Assembly: GCA_029948255.1 (NCBI GenBank)
Contig: JALIZF010001408.1
Coordinates: forward strand, 124,001-188,000
DNA: 64,000 bases
Reading direction: 5' to 3'
DNA from: Telmatactis stephensoni
Lineage: Eukaryota > Cnidaria > Anthozoa > Actiniaria > Isophelliidae
The notes beneath the pieces were generated by a model. That model was not told where the DNA came from, made no database searches, and saw only the letters and a program-made list of their open reading frames with translations. This document shows positions 23,878 to 33,076 of the stretch, in pieces; position 1 is the first letter of the stretch; every line of letters begins with the position of its first letter. A program made the position numbers and the translations under genes.

Positions 23878-24297
23878 AATAGGCCATATGCACTAACAGG
23901 TCACGTGACCCCATCTTCCCTAAATCAAGAGCACCATCAAAATGAACTCCAAAAAATGAAAGGGCACCTTTATATTAGTAAAAGTGCAAAGTTTCAGTTT
24001 AAGATGAATAAGAGAAAAAATGACAGTAAATTTAAGATTAGATATTTTCTTAAGATTCGTTCGGAAAACCGCATTGGATGGCACGAGCTTGCCATCCAAC
24101 GTGTTTTTCCAAATGAATCTTAAGAAAATACCCCATCTTAAATTTACTGTCATTTCTCCTACATTCATCTTATGAGCTGAAACTTTGAACTTTTACTAAT
24201 ATCGAGGTGCTCTTTCTATTTCTGGCTTTCATTTTGACGGTGCCGCTTGATTTAGGGGAGATAGGGTCACGTGACCTGTTAGTGCATATGGCCTATT
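23878..24297. mobile_element. AATAGGCCAT foldback element, long copy
   Basis: A 420-base foldback whose arms are almost the whole element: AATAGGCCATATGCACTAAC at the left and its reverse complement at the right, an inner CTTAAATTTACTGTCAT block, and a centre at GGATGGCACGAGCTTGCCATCC. A GGTCACGTGACC palindrome sits about 20 bases inside each end (23899 and 24265). The outer ends match the 180-base copy at 17380. Confidence 0.9.
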
Positions 24298-24336
24298 GTG
24301 AATTAATACAGCTAGCCTATGTCGCTGGCCATCAAA

Positions 24337-25011
24337 TCACTTACTAGCTGCAGTTTTTATTTTGATATACTCTTTATATTGATCAATCAATTTTTGATCT
24401 TCACAAAATGTTGCAACAACTGCTGGGTGTTTCTTGACAGCTGCCCACCATTTGTGGTATCTTTCAAACTCTGCAGTATCAGGGACCTCAAATCCTCGGA
24501 GACGTTTGAGTACCATCATACGCTGAGCAAAAGGAGCAAACATGATGTCAACATAGCTTAAGGTATCTCCTTGGAAGTAGTCATGGTTTGGTGACATCGC
24601 CTTGATGATTGCTTTCAGCCCTTCCAGCAATTTCTCTTTGAATACATCCTGTTCTTCTTTGGTTTGTTTCATGAGCATGGCAAAAAAAGGTGGAATAAGT
24701 TTCTTTCCCAAGAAATCTCCCCAAATACGAGCATGTGCTCTTTGGACAGGATCTTTGGGCATCAGTGAGACATCCGACTTGAAAGCTTCATCAATGTACT
24801 CAATGCAAATGGGGCTTTCATAGATGTTTTTACCACCATGGACTATTGCTGGTACAAGTCCTTCAGGACTGATAGCCAACCATTCTGGAGTTTTATTGTA
24901 AGGGTTTTGCTCTATGTATTCAAATTCCACCTTCTTGGCAAGCATAGCTATCCAAGCACGCTGAGCAAAGGGGCAAAACCATGCAATGTACAGCTTTGGT
25001 TTGGTATCCAT
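24337..25011 (-). CDS. Glutathione S-transferase, Cys-type (omega-like), copy 3, intact
   Basis: 224 residues in one coding exon, close to copy 2: WFCPFAQRAW with Cys13, PEWLAISPEGLVPAIVHGG, YESPICIEYIDEAF, YFQGDTLSYVDIMFAPFAQRM. The C-terminus differs (IKIKTAASK). ATG 25011 is chosen because an acceptor (TTATAG/G) is 11 bases upstream, as in copy 2; the longer open frame is intronic. The first exon is at 25550 and above. Its stop is only about 40 bases from the foldback element at 23878-24297, so the 3'UTR runs into that element. Probably cytosolic detoxification or redox enzyme. Confidence 0.9.
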   Translation of the reverse strand: MDTKPKLYIAWFCPFAQRAWIAMLAKKVEFEYIEQNPYNKTPEWLAISPEGLVPAIVHGGKNIYESPICIEYIDEAFKSDVSLMPKDPVQRAHARIWGDFLGKKLIPPFFAMLMKQTKEEQDVFKEKLLEGLKAIIKAMSPNHDYFQGDTLSYVDIMFAPFAQRMMVLKRLRGFEVPDTAEFERYHKWWAAVKKHPAVVATFCEDQKLIDQYKEYIKIKTAASK

Positions 25012-25549
25012 AATGTATTGCCTATAATATGAAGCCAACACACTTAAATAAACTTTGACAAAATGCATTCTGAGGGATACCTGAAATGCTTGGGTCTGCA
25101 TCAACTCCATTGTGTCCTTACAATAGACCACATGCACAAATTCACAATCCTTCTCTCTCCTGAGAATTGAAAATGTCAAATTGAACTAGAAATGGAATTG
25201 GTTGCAAGTCAGGTCTATAGCTAAAACAGCCAACAGGAGGTTGACAGGAGGTGAGTCTTAGCCAAAAAATAAGCAAATAAACAAATATATAAAAGAGAGA
25301 TGAATTTTAAAATCAAAACAGTGAATATACTCTATGCAATTGGTAAACTTTAAAAAATACATTTTCAATATTCAGCACCCAAATCGGACTACTAATTAAG
25401 GTCAACTTTAGCTTCTTTTGGAAAGCTTTTTAAGAAAGCTTAATGTAGATACCTTTCCAACGAGCAGATACGTACGATGCTGTAACAGTTACAATTTGTA
25501 ACTTTTGTCTATGAAATAATTTTAATCTGCCCGATAAATACAAACTTAC

Positions 25550-25600
25550 CAAAACGAAGGTTTGAGAGACTTGAGTGCACTGAATGACACAGCAGTTTAT
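25550..25600 (-). other. GST3 5'UTR exon (end approximate)
   Basis: Shares the donor and ACCTTCGT block with GST2's first exon. Immediately upstream lie two CCACAGGAAAC motifs at 25632-25658. Confidence 0.5.
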
Positions 25601-25870
25601 AAACAGCGGCTGCGGAAAGGGCGATTAGTTGACCACAGGAAACCCAACCACAGGAAACACCGACCACAGAAAGCCCGAGAGACTGAAATATCAAACAAAC
25701 AAAAAAGAAACAGTTCAAAGTTCCTCTGCTTCATCTTTTCTTTAATTGTAACGAGATAAAAGACAGAATTACAGGTACACAATTAAATAATTTATTACTA
25801 CTTTGTTTATAGTTTGCATTTCAATCGTAAGCACAGGAATTTTTTAAATCTTCAGAATCTTTACTGCCAA

Positions 25871-26040
25871 ATCATTCCCGCCGGGTAGCGGGAGGGAGGA
25901 TGACTCCTCTTTAGAAGAGTGGGGATGCTCGTCAAAAATTTTGAAAGTGACCCCTAATCAATCTTATCATAGTGGGCGTGGCAACACATGATTTTTACCC
26001 CTAAAAGGTACCAGCTTATAAAAAAAACAAATTATGAACT
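25871..26040. mobile_element. Relic of the hAT-like element family seen at 53203
   Basis: Shares GGGGATGCTCGTC, TGACCCCTAA, GGGCGTGGCAA and CCCCTAAAAGGTACCA, in the same order, with 53235-53340. The right half is missing or too diverged. It lies between GST3's promoter and the 3' end of the P450. Confidence 0.65.
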
Positions 26041-26280
26041 TCTTTTGAAGTAAACTTCTTTTATATTGATAAATGTTAAGTAACAAAAGTTAGATGATTA
26101 AATCTGTAGCTGTAATTCTTATCCCAGGTATCTTATTTACTGAAAACATCCTAAAAGCTTAGTCTCTGGTAACCAAATCTCTGATTTTGATTCCAAGTAT
26201 TAAGATTAACTAGAAATCAGTAAAACAACAATATCTTGTAAGATTTGAGTTATTTGCATCTAATTTTAACTAATCTGCTT

Positions 26281-27777
26281 TCACATTTTCCATCGTTTAT
26301 CAGCGATGATTTTATAAGTTGGTGGGTGAATGACAGTTCCAGTACCAACACCTTCAAGCGAGGGTAATTCACTTCCAACAGGTATTTTAAACTCGAATCT
26401 TTGTAGGAGATAAGACAGAAAAAGGAATAACTCTGAACGTGCTAACACTTCTCCCATGCAACTACGAGGTCCCGCGCTAAATGGGAGAAAATCCCCTCCG
26501 GGTGGTAGAACGTACGCTCCTTGCTCATTAAGAAAGCGTTTTGGATCAAACTTGAACGGATCTTTCCATAGAGATGGGTCATGATGCAGCGACCATAGAT
26601 TTACTATTATCATTGTGCTCTTAGGTATGTAGTACCCCACCAAGTTGGTCTCTTCAGTAGTTTTATGAGGAATGGCCAAAGGCGTTACGTACGTCATTCG
26701 AAGAATCTCTGAAGTGAAGGCTTCCAAAAATGGAAGTTCTTTCTTGTGGGAGAGATTTGGGGTATCATCACTTCCCATAACGCGATCTATCTCATTGTGC
26801 AGAGTTCTCTGTATTTCTGGATAGTGAAGCAGAAAAATGATTGCCCAGCACAGTGTTGTTGCAGTGGTTTCTGATCCAGCTGTGAACATTGATGTCAAAG
26901 TGCTAGTAATGTTATCATCTGTTAGGTAGTCTATATTTCGTGCATCTTCTTGTTCGGCTTGATATTTCCTCTCGATCAACGCGTCGGTGTAATCCTTGAT
27001 ATTGCTCTTGTCAAATGCGATCTTATGTTCTTCATATTTAAGTTTCATCATGTCAAACCTCTCCTTGTCTGACGACCTAATCTCTTCATCAAGGTCATCT
27101 CTCTTAAGTAGATATTTCATAAAAGGAAAGACGTCTACAATAGAGCGAATGACATTGGTGTTCGTGATTGTCTCGTTGAGCTTATATACTCGAACAAACT
27201 CCTTGTCTTCAATATCGTATCTTGTACCAAGAATCTGAGTACAAATAACATTTGTCAAAGACATCCCGATTTGTTTATTAATTTCTGTCGGTTTCCCTTT
27301 CAAGTTTTCAAGCCTTCTGCAAAGATCTTCTACTTCTGAGCATATCAGTTGCTGTAGCTGGTTTCGTCCATATACCTTCAGCGCTGCATGACCCATTTTC
27401 CTGTAAAGCCTCCATTTTGGTCCATAATCAGCCATAACTAAAGATGGATCGTTATTAAACTTGACTCCCATTTCACTATAACAAGGTCTTCCTGCAAAGA
27501 GTTTCGGTTTTCGCACAAGAGCATCTTTTATTGCCGAGCCAGTCAAGACCACTACAAGTTGTCTGCCAATATAAACACGAAAGATTTCTCCATACGTGAG
27601 CGAGTAATGGTATAAACGTACGTGGTGGGGCTGTCCATATAAGTCCAGTAAGTTTCCAATAAATGGCCAAGCAAATGGCCCAGGTGGAAGACTTTTATTC
27701 CGTCTCTTAAGCACAAAAAGAAGAATGGCGACCAGAGACGATAAAACCAGCACGCATCCAAAAAAGTCTAGTGCCAT
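26281..27777 (-). CDS. Cytochrome P450, CYP2-clan-like, intronless
   Basis: 498-residue microsomal monooxygenase. N-terminal membrane anchor at residues about 3-23, then the basic stop KRRNK and proline hinge LPPGPF (31-34). I-helix oxygen-binding AGSETTATT, K-helix SEILR (ExxR), FDPKRF, and heme loop FSAGPRSCMG with the axial Cys near 440 are all present, so the enzyme looks functional. The overall look is of the CYP1/CYP17/CYP2 clan; the substrate cannot be told. I chose ATG 27777 over the longer open frame (which starts with TTG) because the anchor begins right there. No intron is seen. Stands next to the GST array; both are xenobiotic-metabolism families, though there is no sign of shared regulation. 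Confidence 0.95.
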   Translation of the reverse strand: MALDFFGCVLVLSSLVAILLFVLKRRNKSLPPGPFAWPFIGNLLDLYGQPHHVRLYHYSLTYGEIFRVYIGRQLVVVLTGSAIKDALVRKPKLFAGRPCYSEMGVKFNNDPSLVMADYGPKWRLYRKMGHAALKVYGRNQLQQLICSEVEDLCRRLENLKGKPTEINKQIGMSLTNVICTQILGTRYDIEDKEFVRVYKLNETITNTNVIRSIVDVFPFMKYLLKRDDLDEEIRSSDKERFDMMKLKYEEHKIAFDKSNIKDYTDALIERKYQAEQEDARNIDYLTDDNITSTLTSMFTAGSETTATTLCWAIIFLLHYPEIQRTLHNEIDRVMGSDDTPNLSHKKELPFLEAFTSEILRMTYVTPLAIPHKTTEETNLVGYYIPKSTMIIVNLWSLHHDPSLWKDPFKFDPKRFLNEQGAYVLPPGGDFLPFSAGPRSCMGEVLARSELFLFLSYLLQRFEFKIPVGSELPSLEGVGTGTVIHPPTYKIIADKRWKM

Positions 27778-28597
27778 AGCTTTTGGTTTCGTTCGGCACT
27801 GGAGCCCTGCTATTGACTTTTGAGTCGGAACTTCAATTTCTATTGCGATCAAATTTGTTTTCTCGCGAATTTTAAGACATTACAAAATTCTCTCTAAGTT
27901 ACTTCGTAATAAAATGCCTTTAAAAATTAAGGATATACAAAATTGACCAGCTCGGCACGCAAAAGCCACAGAAATGCTAATATGAATAGGCTTCCGTGAT
28001 AAAGCAGACTGCGTGACTGTGACAGTACAGTCATCTGTCTACGGATGAGAAAAGGGCTCAAGCTAATTGGTTCAAGGACCTTTTCATAAGCGGCTGTTTT
28101 AGAAAGGGCTTAATTATAAACACTGAGGCTTGATTTCCGAATAAAATTGTAGGGTTTCAAAGGGAAATGGGTGTAATTGAAGGTTGGACTAACAAACATA
28201 ATGATCATCAACGTTTACCTTTATGTATAGTGGTAAATTACAGAAATTACTATATTGCGTGAAGAGGGAGCTGGGAAAACAACAGTGAAGCACAATAACC
28301 TTATAAATCTTTCAGAAGAGCTTAACTCATACTGATTAAGGCCCCTCATACATGTATACGCTTGAATACTTCCAGTAGGGCGTTTTAGAGCCAAAGCGCG
28401 AGGTTTTTTTGCGAGTTTCAGAAAGCGAGATACTTAAACAGGCTAGCTATGCATCTCAAAAACTGAGATGAGTAGCGGATAGGCAAGAGATAAGTGCGGG
28501 CTAGCTCTTGCTAGCTCTTTACTAAGTTCATTTTCATGGTTACTCAGATAGATGACCGGCTGTTCTTATTCAGATATCTGAGTAATGTCTACTCACA
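27778..28597. other. P450 upstream region, no gene seen
   Basis: Presumed P450 promoter and spacer. No exon or convincing TATA box. Confidence 0.45.
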
Positions 28598-28612
28598 TGG
28601 CGTGATTACAAC

Positions 28613-29458
28613 ACTTAAGGTTGGTGCCTACTAATGGGAAGGTAATTTTTTTGGCCAAAAACCACATGGGTATTAAAGAACCCATCAAAGGGAGCAAGAA
28701 TCCAAGGAAAAAATTGGGGGTCACCGTGCATATTAATGAGTTACACGCCATCAAATGTTGCAAAATCTGCCTATTCTAGAGGCCCAAAGAAAAAATCATA
28801 AATACCCCATATTTTGAAAAAATGTCAAACTTTTTTTACTAAAACGTTTACAACACAATTCTCTTACTTGTCAATGCCATACGAAATATGAAAAACCAGA
28901 ATAACAATTTTTTTCAATGACTTTTTACTAGTTTTAGACCTGTTTTTGTTCATGACCGCCAAATGAATAGTCCAATTTTTGCAATCAAGTTTCAATTTTA
29001 AATTCATCAAAGTATTTTAAAAAAGTAGGTTAATCTTCACTTTACAATTTACAGAAATGAAAAATAGGGGTATCCGTGCGATTTAGAAAGTTATTTGTCG
29101 ATAAACGCGCGAAAACTGATCAGAATTCGCGAAAATGATCAAAAATTCCCTAGCCCTCCACGGAAAAAGAGCGAATTACAATGCATTGTGGGAAATTTTC
29201 AAGATGGCGGCGAAAACAGATCGTTTCTGGTAGAAATGATAGTCAAAACAGGCGTTGTAACTCGGGTTCTATTTATCAACTGTGAATTTCATTCAAACAC
29301 AGGAGAGGCTAAATGGTTTTCCTTTAATTCTGTAAGTTTATTTTTTCAAAAAGTCGTAAAAAGGCCTTGCTTTTACGATTGCTTTACCGACAAAAATTCA
29401 GTGTTTTTGCATGCGCAGAAAGCAGTGCGCGCGGACAATAGTAGGCACCAACCTTAAG
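28613..29458. mobile_element. TIR element with 15-base direct flanking repeats
   Basis: Perfect 20-base inverted ends: CTTAAGGTTGGTGCCTACTA at 28614-28633 and its complement at 29439-29458. The element is flanked directly by TGGCGTGATTACAAC at 28598-28612 and 29459-29473. The inside has no recognisable transposase; a 120-residue plus-strand frame (29095-29457) reads into the right end and matches no family I know. The inside also holds AAGATGGCGGCG (YY1-like) and GCATTGTGGGAAA near 29182-29215, a promoter-like pairing. Confidence 0.8.
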
Positions 29459-29857
29459 TGGCGTGATTACAACTTGATTTTTACTGGCTCAGAATCTTGA
29501 GTAAACTCGAAACTCAAAAATCCCAGTAGCCTTTCTCAAAGTCGTCAGCCCCACTTTTTAATTTTTGGCTTTAACAAAAACAAAGAAAAGAGAAAAACGA
29601 AGAATATCATGAGACTAAATAAGAGAGGACGAGTTGGAAGTCTAAAATCCCAGTGAAAAAATACTTGTTATTTGAGTAAGGGAGCGTTCATTAATTATGC
29701 CTCGGGGTGGGCTGGAGGAAAATTAAGGGGGGCTTCAGAAAATAATTGCTCAACAAGGGGTGGGCTTCTTAATACTTTTTAGCTGAGAAGGGGGGGATCG
29801 AAAAGTAAAATATGGAGTGTAGAGAACCAGTTCAACAAAAGTTCTGTTGTAGCTCAG

Positions 29858-30469
29858 ATGGAAACTCCAGGATACTTTTATTGTGCCAAAATTATGAAGT
29901 TTATCAAAGAACATTATAGAGTTGGCGAGCTTTACATGGAATTTGTCAAGGATGGATGCAAAGAAAAGGATGTTCGTGCGCATTGCAATTGGTGTAAAGA
30001 CACAGGATGGCAAGGCCCAGTCATGTATAGAGTTCCAGAACCTCATCCCGATAAGGAAAATGAAGGTCATTACATGGACGTTTTTAGGACACCCACCGAT
30101 ACACTTGATGGACAGCCGAGGCCAGTTGATCAGTTTGCCCCGACAGCAAATTTAAAGAAACTGTTTGGAGATGATGAAATATCAATTTCCAATGAAAATG
30201 AAATCAAAGATTTTGCAGCCAAATACATTGTCAACGAAGAACATGTCAAATCATATGTGAAACACTTGGAGGAGCTGAAAGCTTGTGCTTTAATGCGAGC
30301 CAGAGAAAGACAAAGGAAGAAGTTACTCAAACAGGCAAAGTCATTTGGCGACTACAACTGGACTGAACTAGACCGAAATGGACAGTTGTCTTCTCTAACC
30401 AAACTTGAACTAAAGCATTACCTTAGTCATTACAAACTTTCATACCATGGAACAAGAACGACTGGATAA
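29858..30469 (+). CDS. Element-encoded 203-aa protein, SAP-like C-terminus
   Basis: Reads METPGYFYCAKIMKFIKEHY... and contains a CNWCKDTGW cysteine pair near residue 50, a basic helix (ARERQRKKLLKQAK near 150-165) and a closing segment WTELDRNGQLSSLTKLELKHYLSHYKL that resembles a SAP-type helix-turn-helix (leucine spacing). The start sits after CTCAG, so it could be an exon with an acceptor at 29857. Open from end to end, so it is recent or kept by selection. Just after its stop, with a one-base shift, an acidic frame follows (30475-30708). DNA binding is a guess from the SAP-like segment. Confidence 0.6.
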   Translation: METPGYFYCAKIMKFIKEHYRVGELYMEFVKDGCKEKDVRAHCNWCKDTGWQGPVMYRVPEPHPDKENEGHYMDVFRTPTDTLDGQPRPVDQFAPTANLKKLFGDDEISISNENEIKDFAAKYIVNEEHVKSYVKHLEELKACALMRARERQRKKLLKQAKSFGDYNWTELDRNGQLSSLTKLELKHYLSHYKLSYHGTRTTG

Positions 30470-30474
30470 AAAGA

Positions 30475-30708
30475 ATCCAAAGTCATCTTGCTATAGCATC
30501 TACTTCCAATCCAGCAACAAGAGCAGATACAGCAGAAAAATGTATTTTTAGTGACGAAGATGAAGCCACAAGTGACGATGAATACACTAGTTCAGATGAT
30601 GAAGTTCTTGTAGTAGGGATGAGTACAGATGATGAATTTGATGATGAATTTGAAGATGAAGTGACAATTCCAGAAACAATTATCACAAGATCACTGAGGA
30701 AGATCTGA
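30475..30708 (+). CDS. Acidic continuation frame of the element protein
   Basis: A frame of about 77 codons rich in Asp/Glu/Ser (SDEDEATSDDEYTSSDDE) ending ITRSLRKI and a stop. It is offset by one base from the 203-residue ORF. Most likely the original protein ended with this acidic tail and a single-base indel near 30468 separates them. Confidence 0.4.
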   Translation: MQSHLAIASTSNPATRADTAEKCIFSDEDEATSDDEYTSSDDEVLVVGMSTDDEFDDEFEDEVTIPETIITRSLRKI

Positions 30709-31792
30709 GCTACAAAGAGATCAACTGTCCGGCTATATTGAGATCCAATACAAGTATGTGATATTAACATTTTAATATTATAACACTTTTTTTAGGGGGG
30801 GGGGGGTTTGTAATATTGTCTTTGATAATAGGGTGGGCTATGTGAAAAAGTTTGTGATAGTAGGAGGGGCTGTGATTTTTTTTCCCGCTTTCTGCTAATT
30901 TTCCTCCAGCCCAATCCGAGGCATAATAAATGAACGCTCCCTAAACGGTATACTTGATTTTACTCAAACATCTGAGCCAAACGTGTACGGTAGTAATCAC
31001 CTACCTATGAGCAATGTGGACCCAGACTACTTAATTATAAGACGAGATTCTTGATTTTTTAAAAATCCGTTTCGGAAATAATTTTTTATCTGGTTCATCA
31101 TAACAACAAATTCCCGAGATTGAAACCTACGGTGGCCCACAGGGGCAAAACACAATGCAAAATTCCTTTGAAAACACAACAAAGTTTTATTATGGAACAC
31201 AATAATCTTTCACAGAACACAACAAAGTTTCGTGGGACACAACATTAATATTTAACTAATATTTTACTGACAAACTAAGAATTGTAATGAGAACTGACAA
31301 ATGACTTAATTTTTAGCTGACAACTGACAAACGAGCTAAATTCTGACTGGCAACTGACATCAGACCACCCCCATTACTACCCTGACACAACAATCTTTCA
31401 CTGAACACAACAAAGTTTCGTGGAACACAATCTCTCACAGAACACAACAAAGTTTCACAGTACACAAGTCTTTCACGAGCAACTAAAATCTTTCACGGGG
31501 AACACTCTTTCACAAGCACAGCTGCCACAGGCTTCCCAGTCTGGTTATCTGTGGATTATGTCTAGTAACGGTCATTTCCAAGTTGAAAGCCAAATATACC
31601 CTGTTAGAAATGCTCTCAAAATGACTGATTTTTTCAAACATCATGGCAAATATTGAGTTCAAAAATAATGATTAATGCTTATTTAAGTCTCGGAACTCAG
31701 GGATAGCCAAGCTCGTGTTTTCACTTGTAAAAGTAGCGACGCAAGCATAAACGCTAGCGCAAAAGAACGGAAGGTTATATTTTTCTTGCGCG

Positions 31793-32162
31793 GGCTTGCG
31801 TTGTCTTGCGTCGTCTTTCGTTGTCTTTCGAAATTGTCTTTCGTCGTCTTTCGTTGTCTTGCTTCGTCTTGCGTCGTCTTTCGTTGTCTTTCGTCGTCTT
31901 GCTTCGTCTTTCGTTGTCTTGCGTCGTCTTGCGTCGTCTTGCGTCGTCTTTCGTTGTCTTGCGTCGTCTTGCGTTGTCTTGCTTCGTCTTGCGTCGTCTT
32001 TCGTTGTCTTGCGTCGTCTTTCGTTGTCTTGCGTCGTGTTGCATCGTCTTGCTTCGTCTTGCGTTGTCTTGCATCGTCTTGCATGCGTTGTGTTGAGTCA
32101 TCGTGCGTGGTCTTGCGTGGTTTTCCGTTGTCTTGCGTCGTCTTGTGTTGTCTTGCGTCGTT
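31793..32162 (+). repeat. 10-base minisatellite inside the 4.1 kb element
   Basis: About 37 units alternating CTTGCGTCGT and CTTTCGTTGT. Because ten is not divisible by three all frames stay open and give Arg/Lys/Thr or Val/Leu/Cys-rich phantom proteins on both strands. Confidence 0.95.
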
Positions 32163-32764
32163 AGCGTGAACCATGCATTATATCTTATTTATCCCACACC
32201 ATAGCGAATACAGCCATGCAATCAGAAAGCAGGAAAGCCGTTGTATATTCGGCGGTATTCAACTGTCTCTTCCCATGACACATTGCCATTATTTGCTGTA
32301 TTTTCTATGGTGTGGGCTTAGTGTAGGATAAAATAATTGTATGTATTTGCTACCTGACGCATAAAATCAAATCAAAGCGATTTGAATTCATGCTACGGGG
32401 ACAAATGGTTTCCAATTTTATTATTCAAATAGGTATTTAAAAGTAAAAATATTATCACTTGCGAGAAAAAAGTCCTGATATTCGAAAAAAGAAAAAAAAG
32501 GAAAAAACGTCCAGACATTCGAAAAAAGAAAAGGAAAAAAGGAAAAAAAGAAAGAAATTTGTAATATCTAGGAAATGCACCCCACAGAAACAATGCAGTG
32601 AGATATATGAATAATTATAATTAAAAATAAAAAATGAAAATGAAATTTACCAGAAAAAAATATTAAAAACACCAAACATTTAAAAACAAGTTCAAAAAGA
32701 TGTAATCTTAACTTAAAGCTTGGGAAAGAAACGGAAAAAATGAAGAAAAAAGAAGTCAGAAAAG

Positions 32765-32805
32765 AACCCGGCCTCGACGAGGATCGAACCTGTAACCCCT
32801 TAAAG
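32765..32805 (-). other. tRNA B-box-like relic
   Basis: On the minus strand GTTACAGGTTCGATCCTCG resembles a tRNA T-arm with B box. No A box is found at the right distance upstream, so it is only a fragment. Confidence 0.3.
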
Positions 32806-33014
32806 AGCACCCCCCGGAAATAAAATAACAGACTGAATGAATAATTGTAAAAAGAAAAAAAGAAAATGAAATTTTGGGACGATTCTCCCGAGACATTCTG
32901 AGAAGCTGAGACATCGAATCGACTTACGTTACGGATGAAGATTTCGGCCCCATCCACGCTATCCCGGTGCTACATATTACAGTTATCTTAGCCCGAAGGC
33001 CAGGGAGGGAGACG

Positions 33015-33076
33015 ATATCCGGACCCTAATCCATACCTTTAGATATCACCTTAGACCGCTGCGCTACCTAGACACT
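33015..33076 (-). other. tRNA-derived sequence
   Basis: The minus strand reads GTCTAGGTAGCGCAGCGGTC, a good tRNA D-arm/A box (as in Leu or Ser tRNAs), followed about 45 bases later by GGGTCCGGATATC, a degraded B box. Probably a SINE head or tRNA pseudogene. Confidence 0.4.

Larger units (their letters stand above)
29680..30941. mobile_element. 1.26 kb TIR element encoding an unrecognised protein
   Basis: Ends GGGAGCGTTCATTAATTATG and its near-complement at 30922-30941 form inverted repeats of about 46 bases, flanked by TAA on both sides (29677-29679, 30942-30944). A TAA/TWA target and GGG ends suit PIF/Harbinger-like elements, but no DDE transposase is seen. It carries the ORF 29858-30469 and an acidic frame after it. 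G-rich stretches (about 29781-29797, 30795-30806) lie just inside the ORF. Confidence 0.85.

Noticed and set aside
24838..25179. N-terminal extension of GST3 (and similar extensions of GST2 and P450)
   Set aside because: The extended frames start with TTG or GTG, run through an acceptor site into intron or 5'UTR, and add no conserved sequence; internal ATGs fit the families.
31683..32174. Arg/Lys/Thr-rich and Val/Leu/Cys-rich repeat proteins on both strands
   Set aside because: The 10-base minisatellite leaves all frames open; no coding signal beyond it.
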